Source: Crenothrix sp. D3 (GTDB taxonomy: Bacteria; Pseudomonadota; Gammaproteobacteria; Methylococcales; Methylomonadaceae). Taken from it: a DNA stretch of 64,000 nt. This document shows positions 1-10,200 of the stretch, piece after piece. The position numbers were made by a program, and so were the translations under genes. The notes under the pieces are model-generated. The model had not been told where the DNA came from. It searched no databases and was given only the letters and a program-made list of their open reading frames with translations. Numbering within the stretch: the first letter of the stretch is position 1; the number at the start of each line of letters is the position of its first letter. The stretch is taken from assembly GCA_002134785.1 (NCBI GenBank), contig MBQZ01000029.1, positions 186,001 through 250,000 of the forward strand. Direction: 5' to 3'.

Positions 1-2
1 AT

Positions 3-620
3 ATTGGCGGATTTACTGCAAGTGCCAGTTACGATATAAATGAAAAATTTTCATTTGGTGCAGTGATTCCTTATGATTACCTAAGCTTTAATACCTTTCA
101 AGCGCATCGTACGGGTGTAATCATCTATGCTAAAAATACCTTGAAATTGCCTAGTAGCTTTGAACTGAGTACAGCTATCAATGGTAACGCGATGTACACA
201 GCAAGCCAAGATAGAGTGACTAACAGAGTCACTCAGTTAGGTACATTTGGTGGGGGTTTTAGTACCCGTTTAAAGTTCGACAACAATAACAGTAATTTTG
301 TCCCCTCAGTCGCATTTTCGTACCAATACAATCAAGATAGCACAAACATTCAAGATAATTATCAACACTTAATTAAATTAGGTCCTTCTTTAGGTTACAG
401 GGTTCTCGACAATGCAACGATTCAAGTTGCTGGAAGTTGGACTAAAGATATAAGCCAATATAAACAACTACAGAATGGTAATGATTTCTATGATGTAGGT
501 GTCGAAGGCACTTGGCTTATTTCTGATGAATGGCAACTCAGAAGTGGATACAAGAAAGTCTTAGGACTCACGAATTTTGAATCTGATAGTTTTTATCTGG
601 GATCTTCTCTTAAATTCTAG
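3..620 (+). CDS. Outer-membrane beta-barrel protein, 3' part
   Basis: Only the C-terminal ~205 residues are present; the frame is open to the left edge (from base 3), so the internal GTG at 63 is not a real start. The protein alternates hydrophobic and polar residues in short strands separated by Asn/Asp/Gly turns and ends in Phe after a strand-like tail (GSSLKF). That is the usual signature recognised by the BAM assembly machinery in outer-membrane barrels. It probably sits in the outer membrane. The family cannot be named from this fragment. A strong hairpin 19 bases downstream separates it from the next gene. Confidence 0.6.
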   Translation: MGGFTASASYDINEKFSFGAVIPYDYLSFNTFQAHRTGVIIYAKNTLKLPSSFELSTAINGNAMYTASQDRVTNRVTQLGTFGGGFSTRLKFDNNNSNFVPSVAFSYQYNQDSTNIQDNYQHLIKLGPSLGYRVLDNATIQVAGSWTKDISQYKQLQNGNDFYDVGVEGTWLISDEWQLRSGYKKVLGLTNFESDSFYLGSSLKF

Positions 621-638
621 TTAAGTGGTAAATTAATA

Positions 639-667
639 AATCACCACCTTAAATTAAGGTGGTGATT
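639..667. terminator. 12-bp stem hairpin after the barrel gene
   Basis: Perfect inverted repeat AATCACCACCTT / AAGGTGGTGATT with a 5-base loop, directly after the barrel gene. No T-tract follows on the + strand, so it may be a weak or factor-assisted terminator, or an mRNA 3'-end stabiliser. Confidence 0.5.
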
Positions 668-707
668 CAATAACGATGATTTAAACGCCAAAGTAGAGGA
701 TAAAAAA

Positions 708-1322
708 GTGAGCAAAAAAATTTTAAAATCTCTTTTTATCATACAGTTATTATGTGCAAATATCTGTTATGCCAATGATATGGTGGCGGTACTAGGTTAT
801 CAAAACGCCACTAATGATGAATTATGGCAACAACAAAAAATCGGTTTTGGTATTAAAAGTTTATTACAACAAGCATTATTAGATAAAAATTTCTCATTAT
901 TAGATGAAAAAATAGTGTTAGGTATGGATAACCAAAAACTGACAGAGGAGCAGTTAAAGAATAATTGGACGTATAACGAAAATCAAACTACTCCAGAAAG
1001 CTTAAATGCGTTAGCTAAAAAACACAATTTAAACCATATTTTTTGGGTGAAAATTACTGAGTTTGATGAAGGAAAAAATAGCCTTTCTTTAGGTCCTTTT
1101 CATAGAAAAGAATTTAATAAAACTTTAACCCTAGAAGTTTGTCGTTATTCGTTATTATCTAATAATACTGAATGTCGAGAAGGAGAAGCCACAGAGTCAC
1201 GAATACTAACAAGTACAGGTTATGAAGCCAGTGATAAAGTCAGTTTTAAAGACACGGGGGCAGGACAAATGAGTCAGGATGCGATTAATCAAGCTTTAAC
1301 GGAGTTATTACATCATGAATAA
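708..1322 (+). CDS. Exported CsgG-like protein of unknown function
   Basis: The GTG start is preceded by an AGAGGA ribosome site. Residues 1-22 form a signal peptide (Lys-rich start, hydrophobic core, likely cleavage after CYA), so the product is periplasmic. The mature part opens with VAVLGYQNAT and has the strand/helix pattern of CsgG-like or penicillin-binding-protein-activator folds (a call from pattern, not a database match). It overlaps the next gene by 8 bases and is presumably translationally coupled to it. That gene has a CsgG-like region followed by a caspase domain, suggesting a shared envelope complex. Confidence 0.55.
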   Translation: MSKKILKSLFIIQLLCANICYANDMVAVLGYQNATNDELWQQQKIGFGIKSLLQQALLDKNFSLLDEKIVLGMDNQKLTEEQLKNNWTYNENQTTPESLNALAKKHNLNHIFWVKITEFDEGKNSLSLGPFHRKEFNKTLTLEVCRYSLLSNNTECREGEATESRILTSTGYEASDKVSFKDTGAGQMSQDAINQALTELLHHE

Positions 1323-2820
1323 TAAATTTTTTAGTGTATTGGTCGCCACTATTTTATTGGTAAGTTGCGCTCATGTAGAATCGCCGTCATCAAGAAAAAT
1401 CACTACTCAAGAAACAACGGATTCTTTAGAAAAGTTTAATTTAGCAAATTATCACGGTCTAAAACTATCAGTTAAGGTGTATCCGTGGCGAATTACTGAT
1501 GTTGATTTAGCCAAATTCCCTATATTAAATAATTACCATATTGGTTGGGGTGTCAGTAATCGTTTAACAGATATTTTATTTGATGTTGATCGGTTTAAAT
1601 TTTATGAAGAAAAGCAAGAAATCGCCTCTTCACAGCTTTGTAACACTTGTAAAAATAACCAGCAGGAAAATGTTGACTATATTATTTATCCAGAGGTTTA
1701 TCATCTGGGTATTGAAAAAAATACCGATATTACGGGTATCGACACCGCTAATCGCCAATCCATTGAAATAGGTATTCAAATAAAATTAGTGAATGCAAAA
1801 ACGGGAGAAATAAAAGCCGCTGGCAGTTATATAGGACAAAAGGTATTAACCAACGAAGGTGATATTATTAATAATCCCACTATTGATTTTAGTGAATCAG
1901 CATTGGGCAAAGCAACGGATGCGGCTATTAAAGGGGCTGTTGCCAAAATGCTAAAACGTTTTGACAAAGTAGGTGGCACTGACACAATCGCAATCAAGAC
2001 ACAAGACAGCACGGTAAAACCAAATACAGAGGCTACCGATGACAAGTATCGTACTTTCAATGTTGATACTACGCATCCTGCACTCACAAAGACAACAAGC
2101 TCTAGTGATCTTAAGTCACAAAAACGTTTAGCATTAGTCATCGGTAATGCACAATACCAATTGACAGGTGTCTCGCTTGCTAATGCAACTAACGATGCTG
2201 AAGATGTTAGCAAAATGCTGACACAACTGGGCTTTGAAGTGTCTTACTATGCCAATCAAAGCAAACAAGGCATGGAACAGGCAATTCAAGCATTCGGTCA
2301 AAAGTTAAAAGCATCGGGAAATGGTACAGCAGCTTTGTTTTATTATGCGGGTCATGCCTCCGAGATAGAGGGCATTAATTATATGTTTCCTGTCGATGTG
2401 CAGCTTAAAGGGGAATCGTTGGTCGGTACAGAAGCTGTACCAGTGAATTCAGTGGTCAAGCAAATTAAAATGACAGGTAATGATTTAAATATTTTGGTAT
2501 TAGATGCCTGTCGTGATAACCCTTATGCACCTGATAAACGGTCTTTTAATACCCAATACAACCGACTTGCCACGATGGAAGGCCCTAAGGGAACGATTAT
2601 TTCTTATTCTACTGCGTCAGGAAAGCAAGCGAGTGATGGTGATGGACGCAATGGTTTATATACAGGTATATTATTGAAAAATATTCCTAGTCCAGGATTA
2701 AAAATTGAAGAACTTTTTAAAATAGTACGACTAGCCGTCAGTGAAAAATCAGGCAATGATCAAATCGCTTGGGAAAATTCATCATTAGTCAGTGATTTTT
2801 ATTTTATTTTGCCGCAATAA
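1315..2820 (+). CDS. Lipoprotein with CsgG-like region and C-terminal caspase domain
   Basis: A 501-residue lipoprotein: the lipobox LVSC ends at Cys18, so it is membrane anchored. Residues ~40-220 resemble CsgG-type curli-assembly domains. After a Thr/Ser/Asp-rich linker, residues ~268-500 form a peptidase C14 (caspase/metacaspase p20) domain starting RLALVIGNAQY. The catalytic dyad is visible: His347 in FYYAGHA and Cys399 in LDACRDNP. The protein should therefore be an active cysteine endopeptidase facing the periplasm or exterior. It lies 27 bases upstream of tagH, so it may be transcribed with the T6SS. Bacterial caspases are often part of stress-response or suicide modules; a T6SS role here is inference from position only. 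Confidence 0.8.
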   Translation: MNNKFFSVLVATILLVSCAHVESPSSRKITTQETTDSLEKFNLANYHGLKLSVKVYPWRITDVDLAKFPILNNYHIGWGVSNRLTDILFDVDRFKFYEEKQEIASSQLCNTCKNNQQENVDYIIYPEVYHLGIEKNTDITGIDTANRQSIEIGIQIKLVNAKTGEIKAAGSYIGQKVLTNEGDIINNPTIDFSESALGKATDAAIKGAVAKMLKRFDKVGGTDTIAIKTQDSTVKPNTEATDDKYRTFNVDTTHPALTKTTSSSDLKSQKRLALVIGNAQYQLTGVSLANATNDAEDVSKMLTQLGFEVSYYANQSKQGMEQAIQAFGQKLKASGNGTAALFYYAGHASEIEGINYMFPVDVQLKGESLVGTEAVPVNSVVKQIKMTGNDLNILVLDACRDNPYAPDKRSFNTQYNRLATMEGPKGTIISYSTASGKQASDGDGRNGLYTGILLKNIPSPGLKIEELFKIVRLAVSEKSGNDQIAWENSSLVSDFYFILPQ

Positions 2821-2847
2821 ACTACAAATTTAACGTGGATAGAGAAC

Positions 2848-4482
2848 ATGAGCTTAACCCTAACTGTATTATCATTTAAAAATCAGCCGATTAATGAAGT
2901 CAATACCGTCTCTATTGGCAATGATGGCGGCAGTATTGGGCGGTCTGGTGATAATACCTTAGTGCTTCCTGACACCGAAAAATTCGTTTCACGGCATCAT
3001 GCCACTATCAGTGAAGAAAATGGTTGTTATTATGTGACTGATACCAGTTTGAGTGGAATCACTATTAATGGACAGGATGTTTTACATAATGCCACTGAAC
3101 GCCTTGATAATGGAACGCGATTAAAAATTGGCGAATATGAAATTGCGGTTGCTATGACCACTGAGCCAGTCGCGGATGATTTTTCTTTTGCGTCTATTGA
3201 ACCTACGGTGATACTGCCTATATCCACTGATTTTCTTGCTGTCGATGAGCCGTGGGTGGAGTTGGAAAGTAGTGGCTTCAATAGTCTGATGACAGATAAT
3301 TTTCCACGCCATGACGAGCTGATACAACAAGATGATAACGCCCATCCTGCTGATTTTTTAAGCAATTTACAAGGCAATCAATCGCCGTTATTTGATAACT
3401 ATATCGCACCTAGCATCATCTCATCACCGCCCACTACGCCTTCCGTTGAACAAATCCCAGAAGATTTCAATTTCGATGATTTTTTTTCTGCGAGTAATCA
3501 TGAACCACAGCCGACTCAGCCTGTTAATAAACCAGTAGTCAATGACGATTTTGAAGATTTTTTTGGTGCCGCTATCAGTGATATGGCAGCAGAAAGGGAG
3601 CAATTTGCATTAATTAACGAGGAGTTACCCACAGAGCATGACGATTTAGCTGATTTTTTTGTCAGTGAAGAGCCTGCGATTGAACCCATTTCTTCCTTTG
3701 AAGAACCAGCGGTTGAAGAACTCACTTCTTCCTTTGAAGAGCCAGTCATTGAACCTATTTCTTCCTTGTTTGCAAGCACAGAACAGCCAATTGTTGTCCC
3801 TGTTAAAATAGACGCGCCATACAAAAAGGAAGAGAGTAATATCAAGACGGTAGAGCCTATTGCAACGCAGGTTGTTAATAGTCAAACTAACACAATTAGC
3901 GTCACCGATAGCCAATTGTTTAATGCTTTTCTGCACGGGGCGGCGGTAGAATGCAGGGAAATTCGCCCTGAACAGCAAGCAGAAACCTTGCACAGAATTG
4001 GGCAAATGTTTAGAAAGTTAATTGATGGCACAATTGCCGTTCTAAGAAGTCGTGCGGAATTTAAAAGTTTATGCCGCGTCAATATGACTGTCATAAAAGC
4101 GGCGAACAATAATCCGTTAAAATTTACCGTATCAACCGATGATGTATTAAGGCAATTGTTGGAAAATAAAACCGACGGATTTTTGGCTTCAACGGTGGCT
4201 ATTGAAGAAGCCTTTACCGACATTATGAATCACCAGCTAGCGATGCAGGCGGGGATTCAAGCCTCTTTAACGGATTTATTAAGAACCTTTGATCCAAAAA
4301 TCATCGAAAAACAATTTGAACAAGGTTTAGTGTTACAAAAAAAATCCAAGTGTTGGGATAAGTACGAAGAAACCTATCGCAACACGGTAGAAGATGCGGT
4401 GGACAACTTTTTTGGTGAAGAGTTTGTCAAAGCTTACGAAAAACAAATGAGTTTATTAACTAACACTCGCAACAAATCTTAA
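2848..4482 (+). CDS. tagH: T6SS-associated FHA-domain protein TagH (ImpI)
   Basis: Residues ~5-100 form a forkhead-associated domain that binds phosphothreonine: GRSGDNT, SRHHA and the SGITING loop are visible. Residues ~115-350 are an acidic low-complexity linker with repeated Glu-Glu-Pro-Ala / Ile-Ser-Ser units. Residues ~355-540 match the C-terminal domain typical of T6SS FHA proteins. In systems with a threonine phosphorylation pathway this protein is the switch that activates assembly when phosphorylated. Here the cognate phosphatase is present (the tagF fusion), but no PpkA-type kinase is linked. First gene of the T6SS run proper. A palindromic repeat follows its stop codon. Confidence 0.88.
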   Translation: MSLTLTVLSFKNQPINEVNTVSIGNDGGSIGRSGDNTLVLPDTEKFVSRHHATISEENGCYYVTDTSLSGITINGQDVLHNATERLDNGTRLKIGEYEIAVAMTTEPVADDFSFASIEPTVILPISTDFLAVDEPWVELESSGFNSLMTDNFPRHDELIQQDDNAHPADFLSNLQGNQSPLFDNYIAPSIISSPPTTPSVEQIPEDFNFDDFFSASNHEPQPTQPVNKPVVNDDFEDFFGAAISDMAAEREQFALINEELPTEHDDLADFFVSEEPAIEPISSFEEPAVEELTSSFEEPVIEPISSLFASTEQPIVVPVKIDAPYKKEESNIKTVEPIATQVVNSQTNTISVTDSQLFNAFLHGAAVECREIRPEQQAETLHRIGQMFRKLIDGTIAVLRSRAEFKSLCRVNMTVIKAANNNPLKFTVSTDDVLRQLLENKTDGFLASTVAIEEAFTDIMNHQLAMQAGIQASLTDLLRTFDPKIIEKQFEQGLVLQKKSKCWDKYEETYRNTVEDAVDNFFGEEFVKAYEKQMSLLTNTRNKS

Positions 4483-4485
4483 CGC

Positions 4486-4519
4486 AAACCTGCGAGGTTT
4501 TTAAAAACCTCGCAGGTTT
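4486..4519. repeat. 34-bp perfect palindrome between tagH and tssK
   Basis: A perfect palindrome with 17-base arms beginning AAACCTGCGAGG, three bases after the tagH stop. A near-identical 33-base palindrome is embedded in a coding sequence at 31621-31653, so this is a dispersed repeat family and not a one-off terminator. In RNA it would fold into a strong hairpin and could lower readthrough from tagH into tssK. Confidence 0.85.
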
Positions 4520-4546
4520 ATTCAATAAACAGGAGTGCGATGAACA

Positions 4547-5884
4547 ATGTCAGAAAATAATAAAACAGTTTGGTCGGAGGGTATGTTCCTTAGACCGCAG
4601 CATTTTCAACAACATGATCGCTATCTTGAAACCTTCGTGCGCGAACGCTGTGGAGGTTTGCAACCTTATGACTGGGGGGTTAAAAAACTCAAAATAGACA
4701 GCCGTCAATTAGGGATGGGCAAATTCGCACTCGCTGAATGTAGCGGTATTTTTCCTGATGGCACTCCCTTTAATCTCCCCGAAGATGATGACTTACCGCT
4801 GCCCATCGACATTCCCATTGATGTAAAAAATAATATTATTTATCTATCGTTACCCGTACAACTTAAAGGTTCGGTTGAAGTAGATACGGATGAAAATCCT
4901 AATAATCTTGCCCGTTATCACGCCGCTGAACTCGAAGTCAGAGATGCTAACGTAGCAACCAATGCGACTTCTGCGGTCATGATAGCCAAGCTACATACCA
5001 GTTTGATGCTAGAAAGACAAGAACGGGCAGGGCATATTTGTATCGGTATTGCCCGCGTGATTGAATCACGCATTGATAAAAATATTATTCTCGATGAATA
5101 CTATATTCCCCCAACTGTCGATTGTAATGCCACCCTCCACACCAAAGGCTATATCAAAGAGCTATATGGCTTGCTGCACACACGCGGCGAAGCGTTAGGC
5201 GCGAGGGCTTCTGAAGCAGGTAAAGGTGGCGCGGCAGAAATTTCCGATTATATGCTGTTGCAATTAGTCAATCGTATAGAGCCGTTATTTGAACATTTAC
5301 AAAATGTCCCGTGTCTACACCCAGAAAATTTTTATCGCGTGGCTGTCCAGCTGGCAGGGGAGTTATCCACGTTTTGTAAAACCAATAAAAGACCGATTAA
5401 TTTTCCTGCCTATCAGCACGATGATTTGCAGAAAACTTTTAAATATGTGATGGATGAATTGCGTTTATTGCTCAATGCGGTATTAGAACAAAACGCTATT
5501 TTTATTCCGCTAACCGCGCCAAAATACGGTATTCGTGGGGCTAAATTACCTGACCTTAATCTACTAAAAGATGCCGTGTTTGTGTTAGCGGTGAGTGCGC
5601 AAGTGTCTATAGAACAATTACGCAGTGGCTTTCCGACGCAAGTAAAAATCGGCCCTGTAGAAAAAATTAATTTGTTAATTAACAACGCGCTACCTGGCAT
5701 TACTATTCATGCCTTGCCTGTAGCACCGAGGCAAATCCCCTTTCATGTGGGCTTTGCTTATTTTGAATTGAATAAACAAAGTGAGATATGGAAACAAATG
5801 CAAACATCGGGTGGTTTTGCCATCCATATTGCAGGTGAGTTTCCTGGGCTTGAATTAGAATTCTGGGCAATTAAAAACGGATAG
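4547..5884 (+). CDS. tssK: T6SS baseplate protein TssK (ImpJ/VasE)
   Basis: 445 residues, the normal length for TssK. It opens with the family signature WSEGMFLRPQHFQQHDRY and continues with the conserved RYLE and DWGV segments. TssK is the cytoplasmic trimer that joins the baseplate (TssEFG) to the membrane complex (TssL/TssM). An AGGAG ribosome site sits just upstream of the ATG. It precedes tssL and tssM, the order seen in many proteobacterial T6SS clusters. Confidence 0.95.
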   Translation: MSENNKTVWSEGMFLRPQHFQQHDRYLETFVRERCGGLQPYDWGVKKLKIDSRQLGMGKFALAECSGIFPDGTPFNLPEDDDLPLPIDIPIDVKNNIIYLSLPVQLKGSVEVDTDENPNNLARYHAAELEVRDANVATNATSAVMIAKLHTSLMLERQERAGHICIGIARVIESRIDKNIILDEYYIPPTVDCNATLHTKGYIKELYGLLHTRGEALGARASEAGKGGAAEISDYMLLQLVNRIEPLFEHLQNVPCLHPENFYRVAVQLAGELSTFCKTNKRPINFPAYQHDDLQKTFKYVMDELRLLLNAVLEQNAIFIPLTAPKYGIRGAKLPDLNLLKDAVFVLAVSAQVSIEQLRSGFPTQVKIGPVEKINLLINNALPGITIHALPVAPRQIPFHVGFAYFELNKQSEIWKQMQTSGGFAIHIAGEFPGLELEFWAIKNG

Positions 5885-5925
5885 TTTTTCAAAACACAAT
5901 ACGACCACACAAAACGGATGACACC

Positions 5926-7275
5926 ATGAGCAACGACAATCCTTTTGGCAATAGCTACATTGATGATGATAAAACGATTCTTAGACCGATGCCAGGTGGG
6001 CGAAAACCACAAGGATCAGGATCGACACCGTCAACGCCACCACCTACCCCGCCGACTCAGCACAGCATGTCAGGCATTTCTGAAAACTTGCGTGACCAAA
6101 TCGCCAATGCCACCAGTAACCCCATCACAGGTGCTGCTATTTCTTTGCTGTCTATGGTTGCGCAATTACGCAATACCGCTTCACACCCTGATGTTGCAGG
6201 TCTTAGAGTCAGCGTTATTGAAGAAATAAAACGGTTTGAACTTAAAATAAAAAATCAAGGAGTCTCTAGCGAACAAGCGCAAGCGGCACGGTACGCACTC
6301 TGCACATTACTGGATGAGACGGTACTTAATACACCGTGGGGCTGTAATAGTCTTTGGGGTACACAAAGCCTGTTGATTTTTTTTCACAAAGAAGCGTGGG
6401 GCGGTGAGAAGTTTTTTCTGATTTTAAAAAACTGTATGCAGCAACCAGGAACGCATTTAGATTTGCTAGAGCTGTTGTATTTTGCCTTGTGTTTAGGGTT
6501 TGAAGGTCGATACCGTGTTGAAGACCGTGGTGCGACTAAGCTGGAAGAAATTCGAGAAAACGCTTATCAAATTATTCAACGGCAACGAGGTGATGTTGAG
6601 CGGAGCTTGTCACTGCATTGGCAGGGAGTTAAAGACAAACGCAATATTCTTGCTAACTTAATCCCTTTTTGGGTGATTGGCTCAGTTGCCGCTGTGTTAT
6701 TGATGCTAAGTTTTTTAGGGTTTCTTTATTTAATTAACGCTGCCTCTAATCCATTACTTGCTAAATTATATGTGCTTAAAGACAGTTTTACTGTTCAGCC
6801 AGTTGTTGTTGCACAAGCCGCACCTGTCATCGAAACCCCTGCCTCGCCCGCCTTGCTTGATGAATTAAATACCTTTCTTAAGCCAGAGGTTGATAGTGGT
6901 CAAGTGCAACTCCTTAAACAGAATGGCAAAACGGTCATTCGTATCATGAGTAAAGGGCTGTTTGCTTCGGGTAGTGACAAAATCATGACGCAATATTATC
7001 CACTGCTCGAGAAAATCAGTCAGGCTCTTGGCACACTGTCTGAGCGTATTACAGTGGTCGGTCATACGGACAGTTCGCCCATATTTTCTGCAAGATTCCC
7101 ATCTAATTGGGATTTATCTAAAGCGCGTGCCTCATCGGTGCTAGAACTATTAATGAGGAACAGTAAAATTTCTGCCCCGATTGTCTCCGAAGGCAGGGCA
7201 GATACTCAGCCGATGGTACCTAACGATAGCTCTGAGCATAAAGCTATGAATCGCCGTGTAGAAATCATTTTATAG
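5926..7275 (+). CDS. tssL: T6SS membrane protein TssL with OmpA-like peptidoglycan-binding domain
   Basis: 449 residues. A Pro-rich N-terminal tail (to ~55) is followed by the DotU/ImpK cytoplasmic domain (~65-235; LDETVLNTPWG is characteristic) and one membrane span (~245-270, VIGSVAAVLLMLSFLGFLYL). The periplasmic C-terminal domain (~320-449) is OmpA-like, with VVGHTDSSP and the NRRVEI end motif. TssL pairs with TssM and TssJ in the trans-envelope complex. This 'evolved' TssL carries its own cell-wall anchor, so a separate TagL-type protein is not required. Confidence 0.95.
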   Translation: MSNDNPFGNSYIDDDKTILRPMPGGRKPQGSGSTPSTPPPTPPTQHSMSGISENLRDQIANATSNPITGAAISLLSMVAQLRNTASHPDVAGLRVSVIEEIKRFELKIKNQGVSSEQAQAARYALCTLLDETVLNTPWGCNSLWGTQSLLIFFHKEAWGGEKFFLILKNCMQQPGTHLDLLELLYFALCLGFEGRYRVEDRGATKLEEIRENAYQIIQRQRGDVERSLSLHWQGVKDKRNILANLIPFWVIGSVAAVLLMLSFLGFLYLINAASNPLLAKLYVLKDSFTVQPVVVAQAAPVIETPASPALLDELNTFLKPEVDSGQVQLLKQNGKTVIRIMSKGLFASGSDKIMTQYYPLLEKISQALGTLSERITVVGHTDSSPIFSARFPSNWDLSKARASSVLELLMRNSKISAPIVSEGRADTQPMVPNDSSEHKAMNRRVEIIL

Positions 7276-7291
7276 TCGCCAAGGATAAGCC

Positions 7292-10200
7292 ATGAGAACA
7301 GTGATAGATTTTTTCAAAAAGAAATGGGTTATTCAGCTGCTAGGCATTATTGCCTTGAGTTTATTAATTTGGTTTTTTGGCCCACTTATTGCGGTAGCAG
7401 GTCATGTTCCGCTTGAATCCGATATGGTCAGAGGGTTTGTAATTGTGACCATAGTGATGTTATGGGTAGTATTGATGCTACTCATGCAATTAAAAGCTAA
7501 TCGAGCTAATGCACAAATGGCAGATGAGTTAGTCGCTCCCGCTGACGCACTGGCGAGAGAAGCCGATGCCGAAATTAATACCATTGCCACTAACTTTGAT
7601 GTCGCCTTACAAGCATTAAAAAAAGGTGCGAAAAATGCCAAGGGTCAAAACTATCTCTACGATTTACCGTGGTACATCATCATAGGCCCTCCAGGTTCTG
7701 GTAAAACCACCGCACTGATTAATTCAGGGTTAGAGTTTCCGTTGGCCGATAAGTTTGGTAAAGGTGCGGTACGCGGTGTCGGTGGTACACGCAACTGCGA
7801 TTGGTGGTTCACTGACCAAGCAGTGCTGCTAGATACCGCAGGGCGTTATGTGACGCAAGATAGTCACGAAGCGGTTGATAAAGCAGCGTGGCTGGGCTTT
7901 TTAGACTTGCTGAAAAAACACCGACCTAGACGACCTGTGAATGGCGTATTAATCACCATGAGCTTGTCGGATTTACTGAAACAAACCGAAGAAGAGCGCA
8001 GTCTACACGCCCAATCTATTCGCCAACGTATTGAAGAATTACACACGCAGTTTGGCATTCGTTTTCCTATTTATATGCTGTTCACTAAAGCCGATTTAGT
8101 GGCAGGGTTTAATGATTTTTTTGCCACCCTCAGTAAAGAAGAACGGGAACAAGTGTGGGGTGTCACGTTTCCCGCAGAAGATCCCAACAACCCTGTTGAT
8201 ATGATTGCTAGAGTCGGCAACGATTTTGATGATTTGTTAGCGCGTATTAATGCCCATTTACCCAGACGCTTACAAGAAGAACGTGATTTATCACGGCGCA
8301 ATTTAATTTTTGGTTTCCCACAACGCATGGCATTACTGCGTGAAGGCTTATTGAGCTTTTTACAAGAATGTTATGGTGAAAATCGTTATCAAACCGCGCC
8401 CTATTTGCGTGGTGTCTATTTAACCAGTGGCACACAAGAAGGCACGCCCATCGACCGTTTAATGGGAATGCTCGCTAACACATTTAAGCTGGATAGAGTG
8501 AATGTGCCGTTATTTAGCGGCAAAGGTAAAAGTTATTTCATTACCCGCTTATTGAAAGAAGTTATTTTTGAAGAAGCTCTATTAGTGGGTATGAATCCAC
8601 GTCTTGAGCGGCTACAAACGTTAATGCGTCAAGGTATTTATGTTGGCTCTTTAGCTATCATTATATTAATGTCGGGTTTATGGCTAACCAGCTATAACAA
8701 AAATCAAACTGCACTCGCTGAGTTAGATAAACAGATAGAAGTATACAACACCGTTGCTACTGCCACACCTAACTGGCAAACCGACTTTGCCGCGCTGTTA
8801 AAACGCATGAATGCAATGCAAGTTATTACCCAAGTTTATCCTGATGATGTGCCTTGGTTAATGACGTTTGGACTGTATCAAGGTGATAAATTACAACCCG
8901 TCATCATTGAAACTTATGACACCTTATTGCAAAAACAATTCTTACCACTCATAAAAACCCGCTTAGAACAACGTATCAGAGATAAAATGGGCAATCCTGA
9001 TATATTATATTCTTTGCTAGAAGTGTATTTAATGCTCGGTGATAGTAAACACTTCAAAGCTGAATCAGTTAGCCCGTGGGTGAAAGTAGATTGGGAAACC
9101 ACTTATGCTACTGATACCGACACACAAGCAAAATTGTTTGAGCATTTGAATGTGTTACTCAAATTGCCATTAGAAAAACAACTACTTGATGAACGTTTGA
9201 TTGCCGCTGCACGCGGTATTCTTAATCAGATTCCCGTCGCGCAACAAGTTTATATGCGTATTAAAAATGATGCTCTGCAAACTAAAACGCAAGATTTTAA
9301 ATTGCAAGATGCCTTGGGTATTAATGCTGACAGAGTATTCGCCACCAAAAACGGCACACTGGCAGGAAAAACCATCCCCTATTTATTCACTTACGATGGG
9401 TTTTATAAATCGTTTTTAAAACAAAGCAAAGAGCAAGCAGAAGATTCAATAACAGGCAGTTGGGTATTGGGTGATTCTGCCAAAGCTGACGTAATTGATA
9501 GCGATAAACTACAAGAAACCATTCGTGACTATTACTATCAAGACTACATTAAATACTGGGATGAGTTACTGGCAAGTTTAATCATTAAACCTATTGGTAA
9601 CGCCCAACAAGCAGTTGATGTGCTGGAATTTGCTTCTGCGCCCGATTCGCCGTTGCGTAGATTGCTAGACGCGTTAAACAAAGAAACCTCGCTAACTGTT
9701 AAACCTGCTAGCCCTGAAGACACCGCTAAAAACGTTCAGGCATCAGGACTGGTAACCGTTGATAGTCGTATCACTAAAGCCTTAGCATTAGCTAAAAAAG
9801 AAGGCGTTGCAGGACAACCCGCTAGACCGTTAGGCAGCGTGGTTGAAGAACACTACAAAGATTTAACGGTGTTAGTCAAAAGCTCAGCAGCGGGCGCACC
9901 AGTTCCTTTGGATCGCCCTATGGATATTTTAAAACAACTCTACGTCCACATGATAAGCCTAAGTGGCACATCAAACGTGGGCGGCGAGGCGATAAAGATA
10001 GCGGCACAAAGTGGCGGTGGTGATCCTGTTGCACAAATGAAAGCTGAATCCGCACATTTACCAGAACCACTGAAAAGCATGACTAAAGCTTTAGCCGAAG
10101 GTAATCAAGATGTGATTTTGGACAGCAGTAAAAGCCAGTTAAGTCGGCTGTGGCAAAGTGAAGTTATGCCTTTATATTCATCGGGCATACAAGGTCGCTA

